64,000 nucleotides of DNA from Panicum virgatum (lineage: Eukaryota > Streptophyta > Magnoliopsida > Poales > Poaceae): the NCBI RefSeq assembly GCF_016808335.1, contig NC_053146.1:31659495-31723494 (forward strand), read 5' to 3'. The stretch's first letter is position 1; each line of letters begins with the position of its first letter. This document shows positions 34,056-46,936 of the stretch, one piece after another. The notes below the pieces were generated by a model, which worked only from the letters and a program-made list of their open reading frames with translations, was not told the origin of the DNA and made no database searches. The position numbers were made by a program, and so were the translations under genes.

Positions 34056-34077
34056 ATCTCGGGGACGAGATTTCTTT

Positions 34078-34089
34078 AAGGGGGTAGGG
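34078..34089 (+). other. Polypurine tract of element A
   Basis: AAGGGGGTAGGG just before the 3' LTR; B has the same sequence in reverse at 57132-57143. Confidence 0.85.
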
Positions 34090-34091
34090 TC

Positions 34092-37000
34092 TGTAACACC
34101 CTAATTTTAATTTCAGCATTTATTAATAAATTTAATTGGTTTTATTCAAATTTCTAAGGTTTATTGTGTTTAGTTGGCATTTAAATCTAATTTTTGTTCA
34201 ATAAATAATTAAAATCCATCATAGGTTAATTTTGTTGTTGCATCATGCTGGAGCATCTTTTCTTTTGTTGTGTGGTTAAGTTTTGAATTCAAATTAGTTT
34301 GAATTCAAATAGTTGTTCTTGTTTGAATTAGAAATAGAAAAGAATAGGAAATAGAAAGAAAACTCAAAAGAAAGAAAACCCCAGCCCGGCCTTCCTTCTC
34401 TTGGCCCAGCTGCACCCAGCGGCCCGTCCTTCGCCCGGCCCAGCTAGACCCCAGGCGCCCGAGCCCACGCACCTCGCTCGCGCCCGCGCCGAAGCCCAGC
34501 TCCAGCCCGCCTCCGTCTTTCCCGCTCAGCCCAGCGAACCGCTTCCCGGCCCGCGAGCCAGCGCCGCACTTCGCTTCGGCCCGCCTGGCGCACAGCAGCC
34601 CGACTCGCGCGCCCCGTCGCTGACACCGCGGTCCCACCTGGTCAGTCTTGTCTCCCTCCTCCGCCGCGTCTTCCGCCCGCGCTGCAACAGATGGCCGCGA
34701 TCCCCGCCGTAACTTCGCCCGGGCTCGCACGCCAAAACCTCCGGACTCCTCCTATATTTTGGCCCCTGCTACTCTCCTCTCCCCCACCCACGCCCCGCAG
34801 CACCACACCAGAACCCTAGCCGCCGCCTCTCGTCTCTCCGCAGCGCAGAGGATCTGCGCCGCCGTGGCCAGGTCACCCCACCACGCCGCCGTGGACCCGG
34901 GACTCCGCTGCTCCTCCACGACGCCCAAGCACTCGCGGAGCTTCACGCGACGGTTCGCAGATCCCGCCTGGGACTCCGCCGCCGGTGCTGGACATCTGCA
35001 GCAGCTTCCCCTTCGGGCGCCGTCACGACTCGCCGCTGAATTCCGCCGTCGTCGACTCCTCGCGTCACCCCGGCCCAATTCAAATCTCGGTGAGCACAGC
35101 CCTGTTGTCCGCTATCCCGTGTGCCATGTTAATTAGGCCGTGGACCATTCTGTTGGCTGGGCACCGCTGCCGGCATTCCACCGCCGCCGCTCCGCCATGG
35201 CAGCACCCATGTAGCGCAGCCCGACCCCGCCCGAGCTCCGTTCCACCTTGCCCGTGCACTGCGCATGCGCGCGTGTCCATTTTCCGCCGCTCCTGTGCCT
35301 AGAGCCGCGCACGAACGCGCACGCCGACGACTCTCGCCGTGCAGGCCCGCCTCCACCATGGTGCTCGCCGCCCTGAGCCTTGTCGGCCCTTTCTTTCGCC
35401 TCAGGTGGGTTTCGCGTTCAACACTGGACCTTTTGCACCAGACCTAGACCCAAACGAGCCCCTGTAGCAGCCAAACGGCCAGCTCCGGCGAGCTCGCCGC
35501 CGCGGAGCTCTGTTCCGGCGGCCAGCGCCGCCGCCCGCACGCCCCTTCACCCGTGGCCGCCAGATCCGGAATCAGCGGCCCGGATTAGATTGGCGTACCG
35601 CTTCGCTCCAGGCCTTTAGATCTGAGATCAACGGCCCATAATAGATCATACCGGTTCGGCCTGGCTTTTTTTCTAAAGAGGCCCTCGGTTTTTCCCTATT
35701 CAACCCGCAGTCCAGGCTTATTCAAAATTAATTGCAGTTTGGCCCAAATTTTAACACGCAGCCCCCTAGCCTTTCTGGAAATAGAACTCGCCGCCCATAG
35801 CTGCTGTTTTTACACGTTAGACCCTAGGTTTATCCTTTATTTATGTTTTAGCCCTCGGTTTTAGCAGAAAACCCCCTGGAACTTCAGTTTTCTTACAAAT
35901 AAGCCCCTAGAACTTGTTTTAGGCCTAGTTTATGCGTTTTAGCTCCGTTTTTAGCGTTCTTTATGTCCACGCGATCGTTGAATCGCGTAGAATAGTTCTA
36001 GAGTAGTTTTGTGCGCTGTTTTCATGAAATGATGTACTATTTCTTAGTTTTTGTTAATGTTTGCCTGTATGCTTATTTTGTGCATTGTTTTGGCCATGTG
36101 TTCGTGAGTAGACGCTGATCCATCTGAGGAGCCTCAGTACCAGTACCAGGAGCAGCCGTCTTCCGAGCACTTTGAGCAGCAGCCAGAGCAGTACGAGGAA
36201 GGCAAGTGTAACATGAACAACCTATCATTTTTAAATACATTTTCATACTGCATTTTAATACTGTATGCCTATAAGGACATTCCTAGCCACTTTATATCCT
36301 TTATATATACCTTGGGTTGCATTTTGGTTAGTTGTGCTAGGTTGCTGCGCTATAACACACTCTGGTCCTTTTTAATTAATTTGATTAATGGTTTACTTGA
36401 ACTTAATTCTGAGAGTGGCACTCTGTGTGGCTTGGGTGGCTCACTTCTCGTTAAAATTGGCTTTTGTTAGAAACATGGTTTAGGGGGCCAGCACGGTGCT
36501 TAGTGCTTGGTTGGCCACTCTCCATAAGGACCGGTTCATAGAGCGACAACCTGGGACAACAGCGCTACCACAAGGCTAGAATGGGATAGACTTGGCGTAA
36601 TAACTAGATCTTTTTGGTTTGGAGTAACTTACCTGCGGGGCAAGAGTAGTAAGCTTCAATGGTCCCTGCTCCTCCGGCTTGGTCTGTGCTTGGATTGCGC
36701 TCCTGTGCTTGTACCCCCGGAGGTGGGCCCCATCGTCGCCGACCTAACTCTCGCGGTTACGCCTTACCAACGAGATTCTTTTTAAAGGCCTCGTAGTGAG
36801 TCGCTGGCCATCTCACCTAAGGAAGTGTGATGAACAACTGGCATAGCTCACGACTTGTGGGTAAAGATGTGCAACCTCTGCAGAGTGTAAAACTGGTATA
36901 CTAGCCGTGCTCACGGTTATGAGCGGCCCAGATCCTCCTTTTGATTAGTGAAGTTATCTCCTTCCGACGGGGGAGGTGCTTCTCGGGGTTACCTTGGTGG

Positions 37001-37564
37001 CTTGGTTTTGGTATGGTTCTCAGTAGTAGTATGATTAATTCTGATTAATTACTATGTAACTGGGTTAATGGTAACTCATCAACTCGTAGTAAATAGCTTT
37101 AATAAAATTTTGCCAACACTTAAAAGCTAATGCAGTTGAGTCAGCCAACCTTAGAGCCTCATAGTTTGTGTTATACTTGTTGAGTACAAGTTGTGTACTC
37201 ACTCTTGCCTCTTCTCTACTTTTTCCTCTTGGCTACGCTACTGCTGCTCAGTTCCTGCCGACACGAGGGAGTTCGTCCAGCGCTACCAGGACTACGAGGA
37301 CTTCTAGGTGCTTCGTCTCCCAGTCGACGTCCCTGTGGCGCCCTGCTTCAGCTTCGGAGAGCTTTATCGTATTTTGTACTTCGCTTCCGCTGTATCAGAC
37401 ATTTTGTCATTATTGTAATAAATAACATTCGTATTCGCTTTATTATGTCTTTTTACGTGATATGTGCTATGATATACTGTTCATTCTGTTGTATATACGT
37501 GTGACTTGATCCTGGCACGTATATGATTGCTCGGTTTATGTTCTTTTATAAACCGGGTGTTACA
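34092..37564 (+). repeat. Element A 3' LTR (3473 bp)
   Basis: Collinear with 25444-28916 at a constant offset of 8648 with no indel. The acidic frame is at 36111-36206. The right site duplication AGCAC follows at 37565-37569. Confidence 0.97.
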
Positions 37565-37569
37565 AGCAC

Positions 37570-38103
37570 TCAAGTAGAAGTGAGAAGTTGATGTATGTAA
37601 TGAACCTCTAATGCTACTCATGTAAGATGTTGGCAGACTGTGAAAAGCTGAACGCAGCAGCTAGTTCGAATTTTTATCCTTATTTAATTTCCGAATTAGC
37701 TCGTGAGTTGAATACCAAAGATATTCCAAATTTTTTCATCTAAATACTCACAAAATTTCAGCTCAAATGGACGTGTACAGAAGGAGATATCCGCAAATTA
37801 CAGAGGCTCTGTTTTCTGTAAAATCAGCAAACCAGAGGAGGAGTTATTGAATTTTTCGACTAACTTACTCTGGGAATCTGACTTTGCGTTGACTACCAAA
37901 GTTGTAGCTCATGAAATTATCTATCTCCTGTAAAAATTTCAAGTTCATATCATGCACAGAACTCCAGTTATGCGCTTTTTCGTTCGCCGGTTTTCTGTGC
38001 AACACGATTTATTCAATGCATATTCTTCCATTTATGTCTTGAGTTGTATATTCCATTGAAATGATGAAAATGTTGAGCCTAATGAAAACTACTCATGTTT
38101 CAG
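37570..38103 (+). other. Element F spacer between the A insertion and gag
   Basis: Non-coding and AT-rich, with stretches such as ACCAAAGTTGTAGCTCATGA. It is the second half of the orf0-gag spacer. Confidence 0.6.
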
Positions 38104-41100
38104 ATGGTTGGATCAACTCGAGGCAGTCCCAGTGGTTTTGGAGCCGGAGGGAATGGCAATCCACCTCCAACTCCTCCACCCGCGGGCATCGCAGAAGTTC
38201 TTGCCGCTCAAACTGAAATTTTGCGGTAGTTGGTGCAAGCTCAGCAGCAGCCGCGAGGTGGGCATCATACTCATCAAGCGCAAGAGGCGAGCTATCATGA
38301 CTTTCTCAGTACGCAGCCCCCACTGTTCACCAAAGCAGACGAGCCACTGGATGCGGACGCTTGGATTCGCACAATCGAGTCCAAGTTTTCTTTGTTGACG
38401 GTTCCTTGTTCCGAAGCGAACAAGACTCGATATGCCGCGCAGCAACTTCGCGGATCAGCTCGTATGTGGTGGGATCATTACCATGGAATGCTACCGGCTG
38501 ACTATGTGGTGAATTGGAATGAGTTCAAGGATGCCTTTTGAGCTCATCATATTCCGGCGGGACTTCTTGATCGTAAGCTTAATGAGTTCTTGGCCTTAAC
38601 TTAGGGCTCTCGGACTGTACTATAGTATGCCCAGGCTTTTAATCACTTGTGTCATTATGCTGGTCATCATGCGGATACCGACGCTAAGAAGCGTGAATGC
38701 TTCCGTCAAGGCCTCAGTACCAAGTTGCAGGAGAGGCTGAATCTTGTCCGTGCTGATTCTTTCAATGATTTGGTGAATCTGGCCATTACTCAGTAGGATC
38801 TTATTTTGGCATATCGCACTGAAAAGAAGCGCAAGGCACCTGCTGGACCCTCGAGTGCCTCTGCACCAAGGTATCGTATTATGCAGAACACACCAGCTGC
38901 ACCCTCTCAGAAGGCCCCTCAGCCAGGGCGTTGGGTTATTCGACCTCCTCAGCAGCAGCAACAGCAGGCTCGTTTTGTGCCACCTCAGTAGACCCGCTAT
39001 GCTCCACCACAACAGCAGCAGACCGGCCCTAGGCCGAATTTTCAGCAAGCCGCTTACCCTGACAACAACAACCGTTGTTTTAAATGTGGGAGCCCAAATC
39101 ATTTTGCAAAGATGTGCCCGCAAGCGGGACAAAATCAATGGCAGGCTTCTCGCAAAAATGATCAGAACAAGGGAAAGAAGCAAACTGTTCAAGTCAGGCA
39201 AGGCCGACTAAACTTCACCAATCTAGCTGATCTTCTAGAGGGAGCACAAATTATGTTGGGTACATTCTCTATAAACCATCACCCCGCAGTTATTTTATTC
39301 GATTCTGGTGCATCTCATAGCTTCATTAGTTCTAAATTTGGAGCAAGAGTTGGGTTAGATTTTTGTCACACCAAAGGTTCATACATGATCTCTACACCTG
39401 GTGGTAAAGTCGCATTGAATCAAATCGTTTAAAACGCACCACTTAAGTTGGGTAGTAAAACAATTCCTACCAATTTAATACTATTACCACTCGAAGGGAT
39501 GGATGTTATTCTAGGAATGGATTGGATGGATAGAGATGGGGTACTGTTAGACATCTCTTCCCGAGCTGTTGAAATCAATTCTCCTACCTACGGCCACTCG
39601 GTTCTATATTTACATCAATCAGAACATGTCAATTCTTGTGCTTATGCCATGAAAGATATCCATATCGAAGATATTCCCGTAGTCCATGAGTATGCCGATG
39701 TATTTCTGGATGATTTGCCTGGTATGCCACCAGACCGGGATATCGAATTTGTCATTGAACTACAGCCGGGTACAACACCTATATCAAAAAGGTCGTACCG
39801 AATGCCACCAGAAGAGCTGGCAGAGCTGAAAATCCAATTGCAAGAACTGCTGGACAAGGGTTTTATTCGCCCAAGTGCTTCGCCTTGGGGCTGTCCCGCA
39901 TTGTTCGTAAAGAAGAAAGATGACAGTCTGAGGTTGTGTGTCGACTACCGGCCTCTCAATGCGGTAACCATCAAAAATAAATACCCACTCCCCCGCATTG
40001 ACGTACTGTTCGATCAGTTGGCTAGAGCAAGGATTTTCTCTAAGATTGATCTTCGATCGGGGTATCATCAAATAAAAATCCGACCTTGTGATAGTCGCAA
40101 GACCGCATTCTCAACCAGATATGGTCTTTATGAATATTTGGTTATGTCCTTCGGTCTCACAAATGCTCCTGCTTATTTCATGTATCTTATGAATTCGGTA
40201 TTCATGCCGGAACTTGACAAGTTCGTTGTGGTTCTCATCGACAACATTTTGATCTATTCCAAGAATGAGGTGGAACACGAGCAGCATCTACGTATTGTTC
40301 TTCAACGCCTCAGAGATCATAAACTGTATGCGAAATTTTCCAAGTGCGAATTCTGGCTGGGCACAGTCAAATTTTTGGGTCACACAATATCCAGTGAAGG
40401 CATCTCAGTTGATCCCAGCAAGGTACAAGAAGTGATGGACTGGAAACCTCCTACTTCAGTTCATCAGATTCGCAGTTTCCTCGGCTTGGCGGGATATTAC
40501 CGCATATTTATTCCGGACTTCTCCAGAATTGCAAAGCCCATGACGGAACTGCTAAAGAAGGATGTCAAGTTTAAATGGGATGCAAAGTGCGATGAAGCAT
40601 TACATACATTGAGAGCACATTTAACCACAGCACCAGTCTTAGCTCAACCTGACAACAGCAAGCCCTACGATGTGTACTGTGATGCATCGGGTACTGGTCT
40701 TGGCTGTGTTCTCATGCAAGACAATTGGGTTATCGCATATGCTTCCTGAGCCCTTCGACCACACGAACGCAATTATCCCACTCATGATCTTAAGCTAGCA
40801 GTGGTTATTCATGCTCTCAAGATTTGGAGACATTATCTTATGGGCACCCATTGTAATATTTTCACTGACCATAAGAGTCTCAAGTACATTTTCACTCAAA
40901 GTGAGCTGAATATGAGGCAACAAAGATGGCTGTAATTAATCAAAGATTATGAACTGGAAGTTCATTATTATCTAGGTAAAACCAATGTCGTAGCCGATGC
41001 GCTCAGTCGCAAGGTTCACTGCAATTGCCTTTCAGCAAAATCGTACAATGACTCCTTGTGTGCTGAAATGCAAAAGCTGAACTTGGAAATCATTTCTCAG

Positions 41101-42597
41101 GGTTTGCTGAATCATATTTCTGTGGAACCGACCCTCCATGACCAAGTCATCATGGCACAATTGCATGACAAGAGTGTCGGAATCATCAAACAGAAAGTGT
41201 TAGAAGGCGAAAATAAATACAAGTGTTTTCGTGTGGACCATAAAGGAATTTTGTGGTTCGAGGATCGTCTAGTCGTTCCCAAAAATCACGAGCTGCGGAA
41301 ACAAATTATGGACGAAGCACATCTCTCGAAATTTTCCATTCATCCGGGTAGCACCAAAATGTACCAAGATCTCAGACAAAATTTTTGGTGGACTCGAATG
41401 AAGAGAGAAATTACTAAATATGTCGCAGAGTGTGACACATGTCAGAGAGTGAAAGTTAGTCACTTGAAAGTTGTTGGAACTCTCCAACCTCTGCCAATTC
41501 CATCCTGGAAATGGGAAGATATCAGTATGGATTTTATTGTCGACAGGCTCACAAAGACCGCTCATTTTATTCCAGTGCATACTGAATATTGAGCTAAGTA
41601 CGCTAAAATCTATATCGATCGAATTGTCTATCTACACAGTGTACCAAAAACCATTATCTCAGATCGTGGTACTCAGTTTGTGGCACGGTTTTGGGAGCAG
41701 CTCCAAGAAGCTCTCGAAACTAAATTAATTCGAAGCTCAGCTTACCACCCACAAACTGACAGGCAAACCGAAAGAGTAAATCAAATCCTCGAAGACATGC
41801 TTCGAGCTTGTGTCATCCATTATGACAAAAATTGGGACAAATGCTTAGCTTTGGCTGAATTCTCCTATAACAACAGCTATCAGGCCAGTCTGAAAATGGC
41901 ACCATTTGAAGCCTTGTATGGTCAACGGTGTCGAACTCCTTTGAGTTGGTCCCAGACTAGAGAACGCAAAATATTCGGACCCGAATTAGTGGTCGAGGCT
42001 GAGGAGAAAGTGAGAACCATACAAGCAAATCTCCGAGCAGCCCAGTCCCGACAAAAGAGTTATTTTGACAAGCGGAGGACACCTTTGAAATTCAGCGTTG
42101 GTGATCATGTCTATTTACGAGTTTCACCAACTCTCCTCGTTCAACGCTTCGGAGTCAAAGGCAAGTTAGCACCTCGCTATGTCTGCCCATATGAAATCAT
42201 CGAAGAATGTAGACCCGTGGCTTATCGACTGCAACTTTCTTCACGACTCGCATCCATCCATGATGTTTTCCACATATCTCAACTCAAGAAATGTATCCGA
42301 GTTCCTACCGAGATCATCGATCAACAGGAAATATTGGTGGAACCTGATCTCTCTTATACTAAATATCCACTCAGAATTTTGGATCAAAAAGAGAGAGGTA
42401 CTCATCGAAAGGTAGTAAAAATGTATAAAATTCAGTGGTCTCATCACACTGAAGAAGAAGCCACCTGGGAAACGGAAGATTATCTCAATCGACAATATCC
42501 GGGTTTTCTTAGCTTCACCTCAGGTATCCTATTCTCCGTCCTAAATCAAATCATCCAATCTCGAGATGAGATTCTTTTTAAGGGGGGTAGGCTGTGA
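38104..42597 (+). pseudogene. gag-pol of element F, single frame with about ten in-frame stops
   Basis: The whole stretch is collinear in one frame from the ATG at 38104, with no frameshift. Parts: Gag capsid region (about 38230-38800); zinc knuckle CFKCGSPNHFAKMC (39076-39117); protease DSG (39301-39309); RT, where the second catalytic Asp is Asn (LIDNI, 40243-40245); RNase H; integrase lacking about 16 residues after MDFIV (near 41535); chromodomain-like tail (VKMYKIQWSHHTEEE). Stops: 38227-38229, 38539-38541, 38602-38604, 38623-38625, 38794-38796, 38989-38991, 39430-39432, 40747-40749, 40933-40935, 41590-41592. The frame closes at a TGA that lies in the first bases of the 3' LTR. This copy cannot make a working polyprotein. 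Confidence 0.88.
42580..42589 (+). other. Polypurine tract of element F
   Basis: AAGGGGGGTA directly before the 3' LTR, and still inside the pol reading frame. Confidence 0.8.
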
Positions 42598-43358
42598 CAC
42601 CTCTGGTGTTTGTGCACTAAAATCCAGATCAATTCACTCAAATAAATTATAGAAGGGTTTGGAAATTAAATTCAGAAAGAAAAGGGTCAAATAAAAGTCA
42701 AACTATACATTTGGAAAATAGTATGTGAGAGTAAAGGGGTTAAAAACATATCCAAATCCTATTCAAAAATCTGCACAAAAATAAGTTTGGGTTTTAAATG
42801 GTACCTTAAATGACATGTGCTCATTTCAACTTTCAGCAAAATCCCACCAAAAAATCAGATAAAAATCAAAGCCCTTTAGTGCAAATTTAAAATTTTGAAT
42901 TAGTTCAAAATGTGGACTTCAAATGAAAATTTTCCTAAAACAAAAGTTGTAGACTTGAAAAGTTACACAAGTTTGGTATTCAACACGTTTTCATTTGAGC
43001 CCCGGAAAATATAGAAAATTCTTGTTTACCGAGAGGTCCCTAAGATTTTGTAAATTGTAGAAAGGTCTCTATCTCCATCTCCCTCTCTGTTTCTGTTGCC
43101 GCTCGCCCGTATGCCGCCAGTGGACCTCGTCCACGGCGCGCCCGTGGCCAACTGGACCCAGGAGGCCCGCTGAGGACACCTAGATGGTCCCTTGGCCTCT
43201 CCTCGCGCCTACACGCGCCCCTGGCCACTTGGGCACTTGCCACGCCGCCCGCCATGCGACGCGCCGCCTCCTCCGCCCGCCACATCGCCGCCGAACGTGT
43301 CCCGGCCAGACCGACCTCCCCCAGGTGCCATTTAGCTTCGCCTCGACGCCCTCACGCC

Positions 43359-43367
43359 TATAAATAG
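43359..43367 (+). promoter_or_regulatory. TATA box in F 3' LTR
   Basis: TATAAATAG, as in the 5' LTR. Confidence 0.75.
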
Positions 43368-45387
43368 GACTAGAACCCCCGCCATCGCGCGACCCTCTCA
43401 TTTCCCTTCCTTCGCCACCCGCCATCGCCGGCGAGCTCGAGCTCACGCGGACAGGCCATCTTTGACCCACATTGCCCCGTCCAAAACCGCCAGCAGCCTC
43501 ACCCAACTCCAGTGCAGCTCACGCGTGCCCCAAATCCCACTAGATCCCACCCAATAGCCGCCGCCCAATCGCGCCGCCGCCAGCGAGCTCGAGGTTTGCC
43601 GTGGACCGGTCGATTCCGGCGGAGACTGAGCACAACACCTACCCCAGAAGCTTCCTCACACTCTCGCAGTGCTCGTGTGCTTGACGTTCGACTACCCCGA
43701 GCCCTCCTTCACCCACACCGCCGACGACCTTAGCGCCACCGCCGTCTCAACGCCGGCGACATCGATTCCGGTCACCCCAGACCCGAACACCGGCATTGGT
43801 AGGTAGCTCTCGAACTGCTCTACCCAACGTGCCTTCCAGTCGCAGCCCTGGTAAGCCCTGCCTAGCAGAACACCACCGGCAAGATGCGACTGCGAAGAAG
43901 GCCGGTGAAGGACCCGGTTGTAATTTTTCTTTTTCGTTTAAGGGGCTGGATGCAAGTTTTTCAGAGTATGGTAGTGAAATTCAAAAATGCATATCAAATC
44001 ACAAAAAATTGTAAAAATGTAAACTCAAATGTTCTAGAACCATTACACTAAAATCTACAAGTTTTGTTACACCCAAATCTTCAGAAACCATACCCATTTT
44101 AATCTATCAAAAATAATAACAAAAACACTAAATCTTTTATTCTGGAAGTTCTACTCACTGAATGACCTTGATTTTTGGATATCTTACTTCTGATAGAATA
44201 TTAGGCTTACGGTAAAAAGATGAGACTTGGTTGAATCTGTTAACTTGCTTGAACAATAAAGATTCTCAAATCTGCTAATGAACTTCATGATTTAATGTTG
44301 AAAAACATGGACATGATCTAGCTCTGGAATTTTTCTTGGATGCATATGTAACTGAAATCTTGCTGTTCTATAAGTTTCAGAAATGTTAGAGTTAGTTTGA
44401 TATATACCATGTTTAATGCTTGTATAATCAAACTAATTCACTATATATAGTTATTGTGACTAGAAAAATCTAGATTTATTTCTGGAGCCTTGTTTTAGTT
44501 CGAAAATCATGCCTGGAAAGTTTGGGATATAGTTACTGAGTTTTCCTTCAATGATAAATCATGCATAGTAAATCATGACTAGGATTGCTATTTTTGTTCT
44601 TGGTGAAATAGATCATATTTGATCCTGATTTTTGGACATGTTCTTAGTCAAAGTATATTATTCCTGTGATATAAATTGCGCATATAGTATTGGTCATCTT
44701 AGACCTTGAATTAATATGCAAGCTCATATTAATTTAAATGCATAATAAATTCATTTTATATAATTAATGATTGATAATTTTTCTGGAACACATTTAGACC
44801 ATATTTAGGTTCTGGTGAAATTTTGAGATCCATATTCCTTGTAAAACTCTCTATGGAATTTATCTTGTTTAATAGCTTGATGATTTTGTTAATTTTATAA
44901 CCCCTGATTCCTAAGGAAATAAAATCTAGAAAATTTACAGTACTGAGTAGATGACAACTATATGCTCCTGTAAATTTTGTAGCACCAGAAACCATGTTAA
45001 CCATTCTGTGAAAATTGGTGAAGTCTTATTAGTGATCTATTTGCATGAATTTTCATGATTAAATGCATTATGGTTAGATGCTCAAATTTATACAGTAGAT
45101 ACTAAATTGTCTGATATGTTCTACATTATATTTTCATCACTAGATCAAGAGTATATTTTTTGTTATGAAATTGTCAAAACATGCTATGTTTTAATGCTGA
45201 AAATGAAAACCAACCCACACACTCATTCATGAAGAAACATAGTGGTAATTACTACTCCATAAATGACTGCCCAGTAAATGAACTCACAAAGATCATCATT
45301 AAGTTAATTTTGTTGGACTACAACTTTATCGTGAAGGAAGGAAATCATTTATCACTTTGTAACCATGAGAATCTTGCATTGCATATA

Positions 45388-45537
45388 GACGCGGTTAATC
45401 TCACCGATGGAGATTACGAGCTGGTTCCCGCGGACTCTTGTGTTACTTCAGAGGTTAATCTGAATTGCACTAACTTAGCTCAAGACCTGGGCCAAGCCCC
45501 AGAAGACTCTCAGCCTGACAGTGCCCAAGAAGGCAAG
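45388..45537 (+). CDS. Acidic 50-codon reading frame in F 3' LTR, ending AQEGK
   Basis: Same frame as 21349-21498 with a few changes (LTDGDYELVP near the start). A possible 3' splice site CATATAG precedes it. A possible 5' splice site TTG|GTAGGT lies at 43798/43799. Confidence 0.45.
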
Positions 45538-46415
45538 CCCCGGTGCATAATCCCATTATTTTTCAGCGTTATTATTCATCTAACTATTCATATGTGTTGT
45601 AATAATTTTATTTATGCATTTACGTTTCCTAGGTGTTGATCGAAAATCTTAGATGCATGATCCTAGGTACCTATGTTTGATATCCAGATCTTTTTATCGA
45701 CTAGTTGCCCTGCTAATTAGGAACGGTAGAAGTCGACTGGTTTCCTGCCTCTTGCGAGCATATAGGAATTGACTGACTTTAACTTCCTGCTGAAATATAA
45801 GGACAACGGGCGGGGTTGTATAGTTGTGATACCCCGCTGGTGTAGTAAAAAATGGTTAAGGTCGCGGTGTGTGGCTCATTTCATTAAGCGTTTGAAAGTA
45901 CTAGCCACATACCAAGAAATATGGTAATCGGTAAGCTTAAGTACCTGATTGGACCAGTGAGTGGAACGATCTCGCACCCTCTTGGTAGAAGTAGGTTTTA
46001 TTTTTGTCCGGACGTACGGGTGCAGAGTGGTCGGACTCTGTAGTTGGGGAGGGTGTCCCGGATCCACGGACTGGAAAGAAAGAGGAACAGTAGCGTGGGT
46101 GGGAGCGAAGTCGATCCCCATGCGTGTGGTTTAGGTTCCCCTGGCCAGGTTGAAATTCGATTTAGAATCATCCTTCTCCCACGGCATGAGATTGCTTAAT
46201 GTGGAACAAATGTTGATAATACTGTTATATGCTTAATTTGTTGCTCTATAGTTGCAAACTTAGAATGGTTAATCCAACTAGAAAATGGCCGAGTTAAAAC
46301 CTGAAATTAAGGATCAACTCTTAGTGGCATTTTTGGCAAAACAAACCCCACATACCAAAAAGCCTTGCATGTCTAGTTATCGGACTATGTTATATCCGGT
46401 GACGGGTAAGTCTTG

Positions 46416-46435
46416 CTGAGTATTAGTATACTCAG
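46416..46435 (+). other. Stem-loop in F 3' LTR
   Basis: CTGAGTAT/ATACTCAG around TAGT, as in the 5' LTR and in G. Confidence 0.6.
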
Positions 46436-46936
46436 CCTTGCTTGTGGCACTGTTTTTAGGTACTAACTTTGAAGATATGATTGTGAATCTTACTTGGCCG
46501 TGTACTCTGCCTCCGGGCTGGTCTGTTGAGTGGGATGGCCCATCAGCTGGTGCTGATCACCCTCCTGCTGAGTGACGTGTTTCATACGGGCTTTACCGAT
46601 ACATCACTTCTTTTCGTTAGATGTTTTTACTGCTTCCACTGAGACAGTGAGACTTGAATAATTTGAGTAGATGGACTATGTAGTACTTGACTATTCTGAA
46701 CTTGGTTTGTAATAAATTTACCTTCCGCTGCAATAACTCTGAGATGTATGAGATGTTCTGTGTCGTAATCTCTAGGCTCACCTTCGTGTGAGTGTTGTCT
46801 CCGCGATCCTAGAATAGCGTGGCTTTTATCGAGGCTTCACTCGAGAAACTACTGGGGAGTGCCGAATTGGGTCCGAGTTGCTTAGCCACGAAGATCAGTG
46901 CACCCGGGCCCAGTTAGTTTGGGTGGTTCCGCCAGA

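Larger units (their letters stand above)
25444..37564 (+). mobile_element. Element A: young, nearly intact chromodomain Ty3/gypsy retrotransposon nested in F
   Basis: A is 12.1 kb with two LTRs of exactly 3473 bp, a perfect five-base duplication AGCAC, an initiator-Met primer site (28920-28932), gag-pol (29487-34055) with a 111-bp intron in gag, and a polypurine tract (34078-34089). I count about 15 substitutions and no indels between its LTRs (about 0.4 percent). At the usual grass rate of 1.3e-8 per site per year that is of the order of 0.2 million years. The only coding lesion seen is a TAG at 32022-32024. The minus-strand element B belongs to the same family. Confidence 0.95.
20046..46936 (+). 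mobile_element. Element F: chromodomain Ty3/gypsy retrotransposon with orf0, host of nested A
   Basis: F has two LTRs (20046-22939 and 42593-46936), an initiator-Met primer site (22942-22953), an extra ORF before gag (24435-25325), element A (25444-37569 with its site duplication), gag-pol in one frame (38104-42597) and a polypurine tract. It is flanked by AAAAG on both sides. It lies in H's RNase H in opposite orientation. The C-terminal pol segment VKMYKIQWSHHTEEEATWE is the chromodomain-like tail of Tekay/Del-type elements. In-frame stops, an altered RT active site and an integrase deletion show that it is inactive. Confidence 0.9.
42593..46936 (+). repeat. Element F 3' LTR (4344 bp)
   Basis: It starts TGTGACACCTCTGG and ends TTCCGCCAGA, where the 5' copy has CCACA. 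It keeps the 1.5 kb that the 5' LTR lost. Parts: AT-rich start, TATA box (43359-43367), GC-rich leader to about 43950, long AT-rich stretch, acidic frame (45388-45537) and stem-loop (46416-46435). The right site duplication AAAAG is at 46937-46941. Confidence 0.9.
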
